DNA from: an uncultured Parabacteroides sp.
GTDB lineage: Bacteria; Bacteroidota; Bacteroidia; Bacteroidales; Tannerellaceae
NCBI GenBank assembly: GCA_949289155.1
Contig: CASEMX010000004.1
Location: 62,001 to 126,000 of the forward strand
Direction: 5' to 3'
Length of the DNA: 64,000 nucleotides
Shown: piece by piece, positions 26,346-36,035 of the stretch
Layout of the letters: every line of letters begins with the position of its first letter
Numbering within the stretch: position 1 is the first letter of the stretch
The notes under the pieces: model-generated
The model's database searches: none
Told to the model about the DNA's origin: nothing
Seen by the model: the letters and a program-made list of their open reading frames with translations, nothing else
Position numbers and translations under genes: made by a program

Positions 26346-27221
26346 ATGATAATTAAACATTGCTTTTTTCATATTGTTTTGTGGTTGGTCTTGTTGACCG
26401 GCTGTGTAGATTCCAGCAGGCAACAGATGGCAACTATTTCCGTCACTATTGAGCCGCAACGTTATTTCGTGGAAAGGATTGCAGGAACAGATTTTCAGGT
26501 GAATAGTGTGATTCCTGCTGGGCAGAGTCCGGAAACGTATGACCCGACGCCCAAGCAGATGATGGAAATCGGGAATAGCATGGCTTATTTCAAGATTGGG
26601 TATATCGGTTTTGAGCAGGCATGGATGAAAAGTCTGGAGGAGCAGAATCCGAATATGCAGGTGTTCGACCTCTCGAAGGGCATGGCGCTGATTGAGAACC
26701 ATGAGAATGGGCATCACCATCACGGGGCGATTGACCCGCATATCTGGACCTCTGTCGGAGGCGTCAAGGTGATGGCGAAGAATATCCGTGATGCACTGAT
26801 AACCTTGAAGCCGGAATATGAAGCGCGTTACATGCAGCGGTATGATTCCCTGATGCGTGAAATAAATGATTTGGAGATTTTGTTAAAACAACGGTTGGAA
26901 CCGGTGAAAGGTTCATCATTTATTATTTATCATCCGACATTGACCTACTTCGCCCAAGAATTTGGGCTGAATCAATTGTGCATCGAGCTGGACGGAAAGG
27001 AGCCTTCGCCGGCGCAGCTGAAGGAGTTGATAGAGACAGCTCGGCATTCGCAGACGAAAGTTGTATTCGTACAGCAGGAATTCGACCAGAAGAATGCCGA
27101 ACTTATCGCCAATGAGACGGGTTGTCGGTTAGTCCGAATCAATCCGTTGGCATACGATTGGAAGCAAGAGATATTGAATTTGGCTAAATGGATTGCCGGA
27201 GATGAAGAACAAGCTGATTGA
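26346..27221 (+). CDS. Zinc/manganese ABC transporter substrate-binding lipoprotein
   Basis: Cluster A-1 metal-binding protein (ZnuA/TroA type), 291 residues from the ATG at 26346. The frame runs further upstream but includes the promoter. Lipobox LLTGC (Cys about 18). Family features: VTIEPQRYFVERIAGTDFQV, a short His-rich loop HENGHHHHGAIDPHIW (the metal ligand region), ILKQRLEPVKGSSFIIYHPTLTYFA, and VFVQQEFDQKNAELIANETG. The His loop favours zinc. It is followed by an overlapping ATPase gene, but no permease gene lies in the operon. Confidence 0.88.
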   Translation: MIIKHCFFHIVLWLVLLTGCVDSSRQQMATISVTIEPQRYFVERIAGTDFQVNSVIPAGQSPETYDPTPKQMMEIGNSMAYFKIGYIGFEQAWMKSLEEQNPNMQVFDLSKGMALIENHENGHHHHGAIDPHIWTSVGGVKVMAKNIRDALITLKPEYEARYMQRYDSLMREINDLEILLKQRLEPVKGSSFIIYHPTLTYFAQEFGLNQLCIELDGKEPSPAQLKELIETARHSQTKVVFVQQEFDQKNAELIANETGCRLVRINPLAYDWKQEILNLAKWIAGDEEQAD

Positions 27222-27972
27222 ATTGAAGGGTATTACTGCCGGGTATGAGAATAAGATAGTGCTTCGGAATGTCTCGCTTGATGTCTGGGAGAATGATTTC
27301 TTGGGAATCATTGGCCCGAACGGCGGAGGAAAGACTACATTGCTGAAGGTGATTCTCGGTTTATTGGCTCCGCAGGAGGGAACACTCCGCTTTTTCCAAG
27401 GAGAGAAAGAGACCCGTGAACTGAAGATGGGCTATCTTCCGCAGATGAGTTTGATAGACCGAAAGTTCCCGATATCGGTGCATGAGGTGATTGCTTCCGG
27501 ACTGGCAGCCGAAAAGTCGCGTTTCCGGGGATATCGTCCAGAACAGTTGCAACGGGTGGATGAGGTCATCCGGCAAATGGGATTGGAAAAGCTGCAGAAA
27601 CGTTCGATAGCCGAACTGTCCGGCGGACAATTGCAGCGGGTTTTGTTGGGGAGGTCTATTGTTTCCCGCCCGCAAGTGTTGATTCTGGACGAACCGAACT
27701 CGTATGTCGATAAACGTTTCGAGTCGAAATTCTATCCTTTGCTGTCTGAAATCAATAAAGAGAGCGCAATCATCTTGGTTTCCCATGATATTGGGACAGT
27801 CCTTTCGATGGTTAAGAACATTGCTTGCGTGAATGAGGCGTTGCATTACCATCCCGGCGCGGATGTATCAGCAGACTGGTTGGACAAGACCTATGCCTGT
27901 CCGATTGAGTTGGTGGGACATGGCTGTTTCCCGCATCGCGTATTGAAGAATCATGAACATTGCAGTGAATAG
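27202..27972 (+). CDS. Zinc/manganese ABC transporter ATP-binding protein
   Basis: 256-residue ABC ATPase from the ATG at 27202 (MKNKLIELKG), overlapping the binding-protein gene by 20 nt. Walker A GPNGGGKTTLLK, Q-loop in LPQMSLIDRKFP, signature LSGGQLQR, Walker B VLILDEPNSYVD, and switch His in ILVSHDIG. The DEPNS and the C-terminal CVNEALHYHPGADV with CPIELVGHG are typical of ZnuC/MntB-type ATPases. The usual membrane permease is missing from the next position, which holds a small PLDc_N protein. The permease must be encoded elsewhere if the importer works. Confidence 0.9.
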   Translation: MKNKLIELKGITAGYENKIVLRNVSLDVWENDFLGIIGPNGGGKTTLLKVILGLLAPQEGTLRFFQGEKETRELKMGYLPQMSLIDRKFPISVHEVIASGLAAEKSRFRGYRPEQLQRVDEVIRQMGLEKLQKRSIAELSGGQLQRVLLGRSIVSRPQVLILDEPNSYVDKRFESKFYPLLSEINKESAIILVSHDIGTVLSMVKNIACVNEALHYHPGADVSADWLDKTYACPIELVGHGCFPHRVLKNHEHCSE

Positions 27973-27975
27973 CAT

Positions 27976-28191
27976 ATGATGAATTTAATCTTTGCCTTTA
28001 TCAGTCCGTTGGAAATCGGGACGATTATCGGAATTGCAGTGATTCTGTTTGGCTGTAAGGCGGTTTCGCAAAATCCGTTTATCAGCAAAAAGCAGAAACT
28101 GCTCTGGATGTTGACCATCATCGTTCTGAATTGGATTGGTCTGTTGTGGTACTACTACATTTATTATATGAGAAATAACGAAGAGGAATGA
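27976..28191 (+). CDS. Small PLDc_N domain membrane protein
   Basis: 71 residues with two membrane helices (about 8-28 and 41-61) separated by a short loop with NPFISKKQKLLWML, ending YYYIYYMRNNEEE. This matches the PLDc_N domain found at the N-terminus of cardiolipin synthases and as a stand-alone small protein; no catalytic HKD motif. It lies 3 bp after the ATPase gene and overlaps the next gene by 4 nt (ATGA). It is too short to be the missing permease. Confidence 0.8.
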   Translation: MMNLIFAFISPLEIGTIIGIAVILFGCKAVSQNPFISKKQKLLWMLTIIVLNWIGLLWYYYIYYMRNNEEE

Positions 28192-29204
28192 GACAGCAGA
28201 AGATACTTATCACGGGAGCGAGCGGATTTATCGGCGGGTTCTTGGTGGACGAAGCCTTGAATCGTGGATACGAAGTATGGGCGGGCGTCCGTTCGACCAG
28301 TAGCCGGGAACATTTGCAGGATGCCCGGATTCGCTTTATCGATTTGAATTATAAAAACGAAGAGGCTTTGACCCGGCAGTTGGAGGAATTTGCCCGGACC
28401 GAGGGTGGTTGGGATTATGTGCTCCATAACGCCGGACTTACCAAGACGTTGGATAATTCCCTTTTCTACGAAGTCAATGCAGAGAACACGAAACGTTTTC
28501 TGAATGCACTGGCTGCTGCCTGTCCTCCGAAGAAGTTTTTGCTGATGAGCAGCCTCAGCAGTTTCGGGCAAGGGGATGAATCCGGCTTTACGCCGATTCG
28601 GTTGACCGACCCGCAGCGTCCCAATACGGAATATGGCAAGAGTAAATTGCAAGCGGAGAATTATGTCCGTGCGCAACGGGCGTTCCCTTATGTGATTCTC
28701 CGTCCGACCGGGGTCTATGGTCCGGGCGAGAGGGATTATTTTTTGGAGATTCAGAGTGTCCAATCAGGATTCGACTTTACCGTTGGAAGAAAACCGCAGC
28801 AGATTACTTTTATCTATGTAAAAGACTTGGCGCGTGTTGCTTTGGATGCTTTGGAACGAGAGGAAATCATCAATAAAGAATATTTCGTGGCGGATGGAGA
28901 TGTACATACCGACGCCTCTTTTTCCCGGCTTATCCAAGAACTCCTCCAGAAGAAGCATGTATTGCACGCCCGTATCCCCTTGCCGTTTGTCTATCTCGGC
29001 TGCCTTATCTCGGAACAGATAGGAAAGCTACTGCATAAGGGAATGACGCTGAACAGCGACAAGTATAAAATCCTGAAACAGCGGAATTGGATTTGCGATA
29101 TCCATCCGTTGCAGGAAGATTTAGGGTTCCGTGCGGAATATCCGCTGCGCAAAGGGTTGGAAGAGAGTATAGCTTGGTATAAACAACATAAATGGTTGCC
29201 CTGA
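28188..29204 (+). CDS. NAD-dependent epimerase/dehydratase (extended SDR)
   Basis: 338-residue extended short-chain dehydrogenase/reductase. Rossmann motif TGASGFIGG at about residues 9-17 and active-site YGKSKLQAE with the YxxxK pair. The SMSS-type Ser is in LLMSSLSSFGQG. Family members act on nucleotide sugars or other reducible metabolites. The following GT90 glycosyltransferase gene (1-bp gap) points to surface polysaccharide or LPS sugar metabolism, but the substrate is unknown. Its start overlaps the PLDc_N gene, so it is part of the same operon as the metal ABC genes. Confidence 0.9.
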   Translation: MRQQKILITGASGFIGGFLVDEALNRGYEVWAGVRSTSSREHLQDARIRFIDLNYKNEEALTRQLEEFARTEGGWDYVLHNAGLTKTLDNSLFYEVNAENTKRFLNALAAACPPKKFLLMSSLSSFGQGDESGFTPIRLTDPQRPNTEYGKSKLQAENYVRAQRAFPYVILRPTGVYGPGERDYFLEIQSVQSGFDFTVGRKPQQITFIYVKDLARVALDALEREEIINKEYFVADGDVHTDASFSRLIQELLQKKHVLHARIPLPFVYLGCLISEQIGKLLHKGMTLNSDKYKILKQRNWICDIHPLQEDLGFRAEYPLRKGLEESIAWYKQHKWLP

Positions 29205-29205
29205 A

Positions 29206-30189
29206 ATGACGTTAAAGAAACTCCTTTATATGTTCCATAGCGGGAAAAATCCGAAGTTTATTTATTACGGAAAGAATCTGCTCCGTCAATGGATGCCGAA
29301 ATGTTTTTACCGGAACCGCCGCGAACGCTATTTGAAACAGCTCGATAAGAGAAAAGATAGGGAATATATCCTTGATCGTGTCGATTATTATTGCAAACTG
29401 ACGCACTCGGTCCCGCTTCCGGCGGATGCTCCCACCTTGGCGGAGCATAAAATGCCGAAAAACCAGAAGGTTTATTATTTCGATACATATGAATTTACGC
29501 GTTGGTTCCCTCCTCAGTTGCATTGGCTGATGCTTCCGGGCGATATTGTGCATGTTCCGAAGTATCCGTCGATTGTCAAGAGTCGTCCGTTGGTTCCCAA
29601 TAACGAGAACTCCGTCTTAATGAAGCTGGATAAGGTCCGTCATTTCATATTCTTACACGACCGTATCCCTTTCGACAAGAAAATGGACAGGGTTATCTTC
29701 CGCGGGAAAATACATGGCAAGCCTATCCGTTACCGTCTCTTGGAAAACTATTTCAATCATCCGATGTGCGACTTGGGCGATGTCGGTCATCATCCGGAAG
29801 ACCCGACCATCTGGCAAAAAGAGAAGTTAAGTCTGTACGACCATTTGAAGTTTAAGTTTATTCTGGCGTTGGAAGGGAACGATGTCGCCAGCAATTTGAA
29901 ATGGATTATGTCTTCCAATTCCATAGCGGTCATGCCGCGTCCGACCTGCGAAACGTGGTTTATGGAAGGGCGTTTGATTCCGAATTACCATTATATAGAA
30001 ATTCGGGAGGACCTGTCCGATTTGGAAGAGCGGTTGCGCTATTATATCGAGCACGAAGAGGAGGCGCTTGCCATTATCCGTCATGCGAATGAATATACGA
30101 TGCAGTTCCGCGATGGAAAGCGGGAGAAACTGATTTCCCTTCTCGTCTTGCAAAAGTATTTCGACCACTGTAATCGGGGTGGTTCATAA
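29206..30189 (+). CDS. Glycosyltransferase family 90 (LPS-type)
   Basis: 327-residue cytoplasmic GT90/CAP10-like transferase. Seen: VYYFDTYEFTRWFPPQLHW, the conserved VIFRGKIHGKPIRYRLLE, LSLYDHLKFKFILALEGNDV, and a late nucleotide-sugar site region SNLKWIMSSNSIAVMPRP followed by TWFMEGRLIPNYHYIEI. Bacterial members modify LPS or capsule by transferring xylose or glucose. The donor and acceptor here are unknown. It follows the SDR gene by 1 bp and ends the operon that starts with the metal-binding lipoprotein. Confidence 0.88.
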   Translation: MTLKKLLYMFHSGKNPKFIYYGKNLLRQWMPKCFYRNRRERYLKQLDKRKDREYILDRVDYYCKLTHSVPLPADAPTLAEHKMPKNQKVYYFDTYEFTRWFPPQLHWLMLPGDIVHVPKYPSIVKSRPLVPNNENSVLMKLDKVRHFIFLHDRIPFDKKMDRVIFRGKIHGKPIRYRLLENYFNHPMCDLGDVGHHPEDPTIWQKEKLSLYDHLKFKFILALEGNDVASNLKWIMSSNSIAVMPRPTCETWFMEGRLIPNYHYIEIREDLSDLEERLRYYIEHEEEALAIIRHANEYTMQFRDGKREKLISLLVLQKYFDHCNRGGS

Positions 30190-30230
30190 GATTTTCATCT
30201 GTTTTTAATAACGGTCTTGCGATTTGTTCC

Positions 30231-30238
30231 TACTTTTG
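30231..30238 (+). promoter_or_regulatory. Predicted -7 element of the phosphodiesterase gene
   Basis: TACTTTTG followed by CGC, 21 bp before the ATG at 30260. It lies inside the longest open frame of the next gene, which shows that the true start is downstream. Confidence 0.65.
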
Positions 30239-30259
30239 CGCCGATATTTTAAAAATAGA

Positions 30260-31462
30260 ATGATGAAACGATTGAATGTAATTAGTCTGATTGGTTGTGT
30301 GCTTTGCCTTCTGTTGGCGAGTTGCACGCCTTCACCCAAAAATTCCGACCGATATGTGGTCGTTCTTTCTATGGATGGGTTCCGTTCCGATTATCCGACC
30401 CGCGCACATACTCCGACATTGGACTCTTTGGCTAAGGTCGGAGTCAAGGCAGCTTTTCGTCCCTGTTATCCCAGCGTAACCTTCCCGAACCATTACAGTA
30501 TGGCTACTGGACTGCATCCCGACCATCACGGGATTGTCAATAATTCCTTCTATGATGCCGAACGGGACAGCGTTTATACAATGAAATGCAGCGACCCTCG
30601 ATTCTTCGGAGGCGAGCCGATTTGGAATACTGCCGAGCGTCAGGGCGTACGCGCGGCTTCATTTTATTGGGTCGGCAGCGAAATTGCCCTCCCGAGCGGA
30701 CAGCCTTCGATATGGAAAAAGTTCGATTCGTCTGTCCCGTTCAAGAACCGGGCCGATTCCGTGATTGCTTGGCTGCAATTGCCGGAAGAGAAGCGTCCGC
30801 ATTTGGTCATGTGGTATCTGGAAGAACCGGACCATACCGGGCATCTCTGTACTCCGGACTCGTCGGCGACCTTTGCGATGGTAGAAAAGGTGGATAGCGT
30901 GTTGGGTTATTTCTTCCAAAAGGCACGCTCACTGGATATCTTCGATAAAATAGACTTCCTTGTCGTTTCCGATCATGGTATGGCGACATATACTCCGGAG
31001 GAATCGGTCAATCTGGCGGATTATCTCCCGCGAGATAGCTTCCACCATGTGTTCGAAGGCGTGCCGACGCTTCTTTATCCGAATCCGGGATATGCCGAAA
31101 AGGCGTACGAGATTTTGAAGAAAGTACCGAATGTTACGGTTTGGAAAAAGGATGAGATTCCGGCAAAGCACGTGTATGGTTCGAACCCTCGGGTTCCGGA
31201 ACTGGTGGTGGCTCCGAATATCGGCACGTATGTCGTATTTCGTCAAAATCCGGATGCGTATAGCGGCGGTGCACATGGGTATGATAATTTTGCGCCCGAA
31301 ATGGAGGCGATATTCTATGCGGCAGGTCCATCGTTCAAGCAGGGAGAGGTGCTGCCGGCTATGCCGAACGTCAATCTTTACCTGATTATTTCTCATTTGT
31401 TGGGGATTCAGCCTGCGCCGAATGACGGAGACAGTACGGTAATCGCTCCTTTGTTCCGATAA
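30260..31462 (+). CDS. Nucleotide pyrophosphatase/phosphodiesterase-type lipoprotein
   Basis: Exported alkaline-phosphatase-superfamily hydrolase of the NPP type, 400 residues from the ATG at 30260, with lipobox LLASC (Cys22). Metal and nucleophile motifs: VVVLSMDGFRSDY, CYPSVTFPNHYSMATGLHPD (nucleophile Thr), WYLEEPDHTGH, VVSDHGM and GGAHGYDNF. Homologues cleave nucleotide pyrophosphate or phosphodiester bonds in the periplasm or at the surface. The substrate is not predictable. It has its own promoter and is followed within 15 bp by a 42-bp repeat array, then convergent alaS. Confidence 0.92.
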   Translation: MMKRLNVISLIGCVLCLLLASCTPSPKNSDRYVVVLSMDGFRSDYPTRAHTPTLDSLAKVGVKAAFRPCYPSVTFPNHYSMATGLHPDHHGIVNNSFYDAERDSVYTMKCSDPRFFGGEPIWNTAERQGVRAASFYWVGSEIALPSGQPSIWKKFDSSVPFKNRADSVIAWLQLPEEKRPHLVMWYLEEPDHTGHLCTPDSSATFAMVEKVDSVLGYFFQKARSLDIFDKIDFLVVSDHGMATYTPEESVNLADYLPRDSFHHVFEGVPTLLYPNPGYAEKAYEILKKVPNVTVWKKDEIPAKHVYGSNPRVPELVVAPNIGTYVVFRQNPDAYSGGAHGYDNFAPEMEAIFYAAGPSFKQGEVLPAMPNVNLYLIISHLLGIQPAPNDGDSTVIAPLFR

Positions 31463-31473
31463 AATGCCGGAAA

Positions 31474-31832
31474 ATAATCCCAACAGTTGGGAAGCTTCAA
31501 AAAGGTCTTAGAAATAGAATCCCGACAGTTGGGAAACCATTAGAACGGTTGGAGAAATGTAATCCTAATAGTTTGGAAAGCCTTTCTCCAACCGTTTTTT
31601 GTTAATCTAAATAGTGGGAAAACGTTTCTGACCTTTCGGAAATGAAATCCCAACAGTGGGAAAACGTTTCCGAGCCTTCGGAAATGAAATCCCAAAGTGG
31701 GAAAACGTTTCCGAACCTTCGGAAATACAATCCCAACAGTGGGAAAACGTTTCCAGAGGTTCAGAAATAAAATCCCACGAGTGGGAAACCATTTCCGAGG
31801 GTTCAGAAATGAAATCCCACTCGTGGGGAGCT
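31474..31832. repeat. Array of 42-bp units with alternating CCCAACAGTTGGG and TTTCCGAACCTTCGGAAA dyads
   Basis: GTGGG/GTTGG landmarks start at 31486, 31528, 31571, 31614, 31656, 31697, 31739, 31781 and 31823: nine units of 41-43 bp. Two palindromes alternate with centres 21 bp apart (for example 31654.5 and 31675.5). Arms co-vary between units: CCCAACAGTTGGG, CCCACGAGTGGG, CCCACTCGTGGG, CCTAATAGTTTGG. It fills the gap between the convergent phosphodiesterase and alaS genes. Confidence 0.92.
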
Positions 31833-31845
31833 TTATGGAGAATGT

Positions 31846-34473
31846 TTACTTCAATCCGGCAGCTTCAAGGACGGCATCGATAGCGGCATCCAGTCCGTCC
31901 GGATTCTTTCCGCCTGCCGTAGCGAAATGAGGCTGACCTCCACCACCGCCTTGAATCAATTTGGCAGCATCTTTGACTAACTTTCCGGCATTCAAGCCCT
32001 CTTTAACCAACGGTTCGCTCATCGAAACCATCAATGCACATTTCATGCCATCTTTGATTCCGCCAACGAAAAAGACTTTGCCATCTTCCTGCGCTTCGCC
32101 TTTTACTTGGAACGCAATATCCTTGATTGTTTCCACATGCGCTTCGCCTTTGAAGACGATTACCTTCACGCCATTGCGTTCGACGGCATTCGCCAGCAAT
32201 TCTTTTTTGATTTGCTGTACCTTTTCTTTGACATATTCTTGTACTTCACGCTTCAGCTCGGCATTCTCTTCGATAGATTTGCGGATAGTCTGAGCCAAGT
32301 TCGGCACATTGTTGAACATCGCCCGCAACTCACGGATGGAATCCTGCAGCATGAACGTATAATTCTCGGCAGCTTCGGCGGTTACAGCTTCGATACGACG
32401 GACGCCGGCAGCTACGGAACTTTCCGAAACGACGCGCAACGAACCAATCATACCGGTCGAAGGGATGTGTGTACCTCCGCACAGCTCGATAGAAGAACCA
32501 TATTTGACCACGCGGACGTCATCGCCATACTTTTCGCCGAACAGAGCCATTGCGCCCATCTCTTTTGCTTGGGCAATCGGCATGTGGCGGTGTTCTTCCA
32601 GTTTATAGTCGGCACGGATTTTCTCGCTGACCAGCTTCTCTACTTTGCGAATCTCTTCGTCCGTCACTTTTTGGAAGTGAGAGAAGTCGAAACGCAACGC
32701 TTCCGGCGAAACGTACGAACCCTTCTGCTCGACATGCTTGCCTAACACTTCGCGCAACGCTTCGTGCAGAAGATGGGTAGCCGAGTGGTTGCATTCGCAC
32801 TGGATACGTTTCTTCTCATTTACTTTCGCGGTAAAGGCAGCCGTTACATCTTCGGGCAATTTCTCAACAATATGAATCGGAAGATTGTTCTCGCGCTTCG
32901 TATCGATAACAGAAACTTTCTCGTCACCGTTAATTAACCAGCCCGTGTCGCCGACCTGTCCTCCCATTTCGGCATAGAACGGCGTTTTATCGAGTACAAT
33001 CTGGTACAGCGTCTTGTTCTTTTGTTTCACCTGACGATAACGCAAGATTTCTGCATCGCATTCGAAGAAATCATAGCCCACGAATTCTGTCTCGCCCTCT
33101 TTCAGGATGACCCAATCACCCGTTTCGATTGCAGCAGCATTACGAGCACGCTCCTTCTGCTTCTGCATCTCCGTATTGAATTCGTCGATATTCACATCCA
33201 ATCCATGCTCGCGGAGAATCAGTTCAGTCAAGTCGAGCGGGAAACCATACGTATCATATAAGGTAAAGGCATCGCTTCCGCTCAAAGTATTGCTACCGGC
33301 AGCTTTCACCTCTTCAATCTTTTTCTCCAAAAGGCGGATACCAGTCTCTAATGTGCGGAGGAATGCGTCCTCTTCCTCTTTGATTACTTTTTCTATCAGG
33401 ACTTTTTGTGCAACCAATTCCGGATAGGCATCGCCCATCTGCTCGATTAATACAGGCAATAACTTATACATGAACGCTTCCTTCTGAGAGAGGAAAGTAT
33501 ATCCGTAACGTACGGCACGGCGCAGGATACGGCGGATAACATAACCTGCCTTTGCATTTGAAGGCAACTGTCCGTCGGCGATAGAAAAGGCAACTGCACG
33601 CAAATGGTCGGCAATGACGCGCATAGCTACGTCGGTTGCTTCCTCTTTGCCGTACTCTTTTCCGGAAAGGCGGGAAATCTCTTTAATGATGGGCTGGAAG
33701 ATGTCGGTGTCGTAATTGGAATGTTTCCCCTGCAATGCGCGGACCAGACGTTCGAATCCCATACCGGTGTCGATGACATTCATAGAAAGTTTTTCCAACG
33801 AACCGTCGGCTTTGCGATTAAACTGCATGAAGACAAGGTTCCATATTTCAATTACTTGAGGATTATCCTTATTTACCAGTTCGCGGCCGGGAACTTTCGC
33901 CTTTTCTTCCGGCGTACGGGAATCGAGATGGATTTCCGAGCAAGGACCGCAGGGGCCCGTATCGCCCATTTCCCAGAAATTGTCATGTTTGTTGCCATTG
34001 ATGATATGGTCTGCCGGGACATGTTTTGCCCAATAAGCCGCTGCTTCGTCATCACGGCCTAAGTTCTCTTCCGGCGAACCTTCGAATACCGTCACATACA
34101 GGTCAGCCGGGTCGAGGTGCAGGACATCGACCAGATATTCCCATGCCATATCGATAGCGCCCTCTTTGAAATAATCGCCAAAGCTCCAGTTGCCGAGCAT
34201 TTCGAACATCGTATGGTGATACGTATCATGGCCAACCTCTTCCAAATCGTTGTGCTTTCCGCTCACGCGCAGGCATTTCTGAGAGTCGGCACGGCGGCGC
34301 GGTTCCGGTTCGCGGATACCGAGGATAATATCTTTCCATTGATTCATGCCCGCATTGGTAAACATCAACGTCGGGTCCCCTTTTATTACCATCGGTGCGG
34401 ACGGCACGATGGTGTGTCCCTTTGAAGCGAAGTATGCTTTAAAGGACTCACGGATTTCGTTTGCTGTCATCAT
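31846..34473 (-). CDS. alaS: Alanine--tRNA ligase
   Basis: Class II aminoacyl-tRNA synthetase, 875 residues from the ATG at 34473 ([11 protein letters not shown]); the next codon is also ATG. The frame continues upstream through the promoter and is not used. Catalytic core with [16 protein letters not shown] and [13 protein letters not shown]; editing domain with the zinc ligands [12 protein letters not shown] and [11 protein letters not shown]-terminal DHHA1-like domain with the glycine-rich [15 protein letters not shown]. Complete and of normal length. It ends 14 bp from the 42-bp repeat array. Confidence 0.98.
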   Translation of the reverse strand: MMTANEIRESFKAYFASKGHTIVPSAPMVIKGDPTLMFTNAGMNQWKDIILGIREPEPRRRADSQKCLRVSGKHNDLEEVGHDTYHHTMFEMLGNWSFGDYFKEGAIDMAWEYLVDVLHLDPADLYVTVFEGSPEENLGRDDEAAAYWAKHVPADHIINGNKHDNFWEMGDTGPCGPCSEIHLDSRTPEEKAKVPGRELVNKDNPQVIEIWNLVFMQFNRKADGSLEKLSMNVIDTGMGFERLVRALQGKHSNYDTDIFQPIIKEISRLSGKEYGKEEATDVAMRVIADHLRAVAFSIADGQLPSNAKAGYVIRRILRRAVRYGYTFLSQKEAFMYKLLPVLIEQMGDAYPELVAQKVLIEKVIKEEEDAFLRTLETGIRLLEKKIEEVKAAGSNTLSGSDAFTLYDTYGFPLDLTELILREHGLDVNIDEFNTEMQKQKERARNAAAIETGDWVILKEGETEFVGYDFFECDAEILRYRQVKQKNKTLYQIVLDKTPFYAEMGGQVGDTGWLINGDEKVSVIDTKRENNLPIHIVEKLPEDVTAAFTAKVNEKKRIQCECNHSATHLLHEALREVLGKHVEQKGSYVSPEALRFDFSHFQKVTDEEIRKVEKLVSEKIRADYKLEEHRHMPIAQAKEMGAMALFGEKYGDDVRVVKYGSSIELCGGTHIPSTGMIGSLRVVSESSVAAGVRRIEAVTAEAAENYTFMLQDSIRELRAMFNNVPNLAQTIRKSIEENAELKREVQEYVKEKVQQIKKELLANAVERNGVKVIVFKGEAHVETIKDIAFQVKGEAQEDGKVFFVGGIKDGMKCALMVSMSEPLVKEGLNAGKLVKDAAKLIQGGGGGQPHFATAGGKNPDGLDAAIDAVLEAAGLK

Positions 34474-34527
34474 TGTTATAATTGTTCTATAGTATATTGT
34501 CTCGTTAATATTCTGAAAAACAATTTG

Positions 34528-34554
34528 CAAAAGTACAGCAAATTATTATTTTTG
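34528..34554. promoter_or_regulatory. Divergent promoter pair for alaS and the M23 peptidase gene
   Basis: Minus strand: TACTTTTG at 34535-34528, 55 bp before the alaS ATG. Plus strand: TATTTTTG followed by CAG at 34547-34554, 27 bp before the peptidase ATG. The two -7 elements are only 11 bp apart, so the polymerases would compete. Confidence 0.65.
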
Positions 34555-34580
34555 CAGCTATTCAACCAATAAAATATTCA

Positions 34581-35564
34581 ATGAAGCTGTTTAAAAGTAA
34601 GAAAGTTTACTACTTATATAATCCGAATACGCTCGATTACGAACGGGTTTATCCGTCTGCCAAAGACCGATTCTTCACCGTTTTACGGCATCTTAGCACC
34701 GGAATCGCCTTCGGAATCGCTACTTTTTTCGTAATGATGTATGTAATAGACTCTCCGATGGAGTCGCAGCTTCGGAAAGAGAATAAATTGCTCCAGACAC
34801 AGTATGAAGTGCTGGACCTCCGCCTGAATAATGCGATGGAAATCTTAGATGACATCCAGCAACGCGATGAAAATCTTTACCGCGCTATATTCCAAGCTGA
34901 ATCTATCCCGGAATCTGTCCGTAAGTCTGGGTTCGGCGGGACCAATCGTTACCAACAATTGATGGAAGCCTCCAATTCGGAGCTGGTCGTATCGACAACG
35001 CAGAAGATGGATATGCTTCGAAAGCAGCTTTATATCCAATCCAATTCGTTGGAAGAGCTGATAGAGATGGGGAAGAATCAGGAAGAGCGCATGAAATGTA
35101 TCCCTGCCATTCAGCCGATATCCAATAAAGATTTGAAACAAACGGCTTCGGGCTATGGAATGCGCATCGACCCGGTTTATCGTACCCCGCATTTCCATAG
35201 CGGGATGGATTTCTCGGCAAAAACGGGTACGGATATTTATGCCACTGGTAATGGGAAAGTGACCTATGCTGCGTGGAAACAGGGATACGGAAACTGTGTT
35301 ATCATCGACCATGGCTATGGATTCCAGACGCTTTATGGGCATATGAGCAAATTCAAGGTGCGTGTCGGGCAAAAGGTGACGCGCGGTCAGGTTATAGGTC
35401 TGGTAGGAAATACTGGGAAATCGACAGGTCCGCACTTGCATTACGAGGTAATTGTGCGCGGGCGCTACGACAATCCGGCAAAGTATTATTATATGGACCT
35501 GACGCCTGAAGAGTATGACCGTATGATTCAGATTGCTGAGAATCATGGTCAGGTAATGGATTAA
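34581..35564 (+). CDS. Membrane-anchored M23-family peptidase
   Basis: 327 residues. A short cytoplasmic head, one membrane helix at about 35-58 (STGIAFGIATFFVMMYV), a periplasmic coiled coil (about 60-110, SQLRKENKLLQTQYEVLDLR), and a C-terminal LytM domain. Zinc ligands are present: HFHSGMDF (His...Asp) and GPHLHYE (HxH). It is therefore likely an active cell-wall endopeptidase, or an activator of amidases at division. Similar membrane-bound LytM proteins are universal in Bacteroidales. It is followed 15 bp later by a MerR-type regulator gene. Confidence 0.93.
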   Translation: MKLFKSKKVYYLYNPNTLDYERVYPSAKDRFFTVLRHLSTGIAFGIATFFVMMYVIDSPMESQLRKENKLLQTQYEVLDLRLNNAMEILDDIQQRDENLYRAIFQAESIPESVRKSGFGGTNRYQQLMEASNSELVVSTTQKMDMLRKQLYIQSNSLEELIEMGKNQEERMKCIPAIQPISNKDLKQTASGYGMRIDPVYRTPHFHSGMDFSAKTGTDIYATGNGKVTYAAWKQGYGNCVIIDHGYGFQTLYGHMSKFKVRVGQKVTRGQVIGLVGNTGKSTGPHLHYEVIVRGRYDNPAKYYYMDLTPEEYDRMIQIAENHGQVMD

Positions 35565-35579
35565 AGAAGGAGGGGAGTA

Positions 35580-35936
35580 ATGGCACTGAAACAGCAGAAA
35601 CCGCAAAAACTATATTATTCCATCAGCGAGGTGGCGAAGATGTTCGACGTGAACGAATCCGCTTTGCGCTTCTGGGAAAAGGAGTTCAGCAGCATCAATC
35701 CGCGCAAAAACGAAAAAGGTACGCGCTTTTATAAAGAAGAGGACATCGAAGCGGTGCGCGTAGTGCATTATCTGTTGAAAGAACAGGGATTGACACTTGC
35801 CGGAGCCAAAAAGAGGTTGCGCGATAATAAGGAGGAGGTCATCCGCCAAGCCGAGGTGGTCGATAAACTGAAGCATATCCGCGCCGAACTCCTACGCCTC
35901 AAGGAGGCATTCGACCGGTTGGACCCGGAGAAATAG
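35580..35936 (+). CDS. MerR-family transcriptional regulator
   Basis: 118 residues with a winged-helix MerR DNA-binding domain at about 12-80 (YYSISEVAKMFDVNESALRFWEKEF ... GTRFYKEEDIEAVRVVHYLL ... GLTLAGAKKRL), then a helical dimerisation tail (about 85-118). No effector-binding domain and no Cys cluster for metal sensing, so it may act as a constitutive or protein-partnered regulator. It is probably co-transcribed with the M23 gene (15-bp gap). Targets are unknown. Confidence 0.9.
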   Translation: MALKQQKPQKLYYSISEVAKMFDVNESALRFWEKEFSSINPRKNEKGTRFYKEEDIEAVRVVHYLLKEQGLTLAGAKKRLRDNKEEVIRQAEVVDKLKHIRAELLRLKEAFDRLDPEK

Positions 35937-36035
35937 ACCGGTCTGCCCAATAATATCCCATATCTCATTGAAAATATAAGCAGATAGTTTGCCTTATGTA
36001 GTAAGGTAAGCCCGGAAAAGATACGGCCTAATAAT

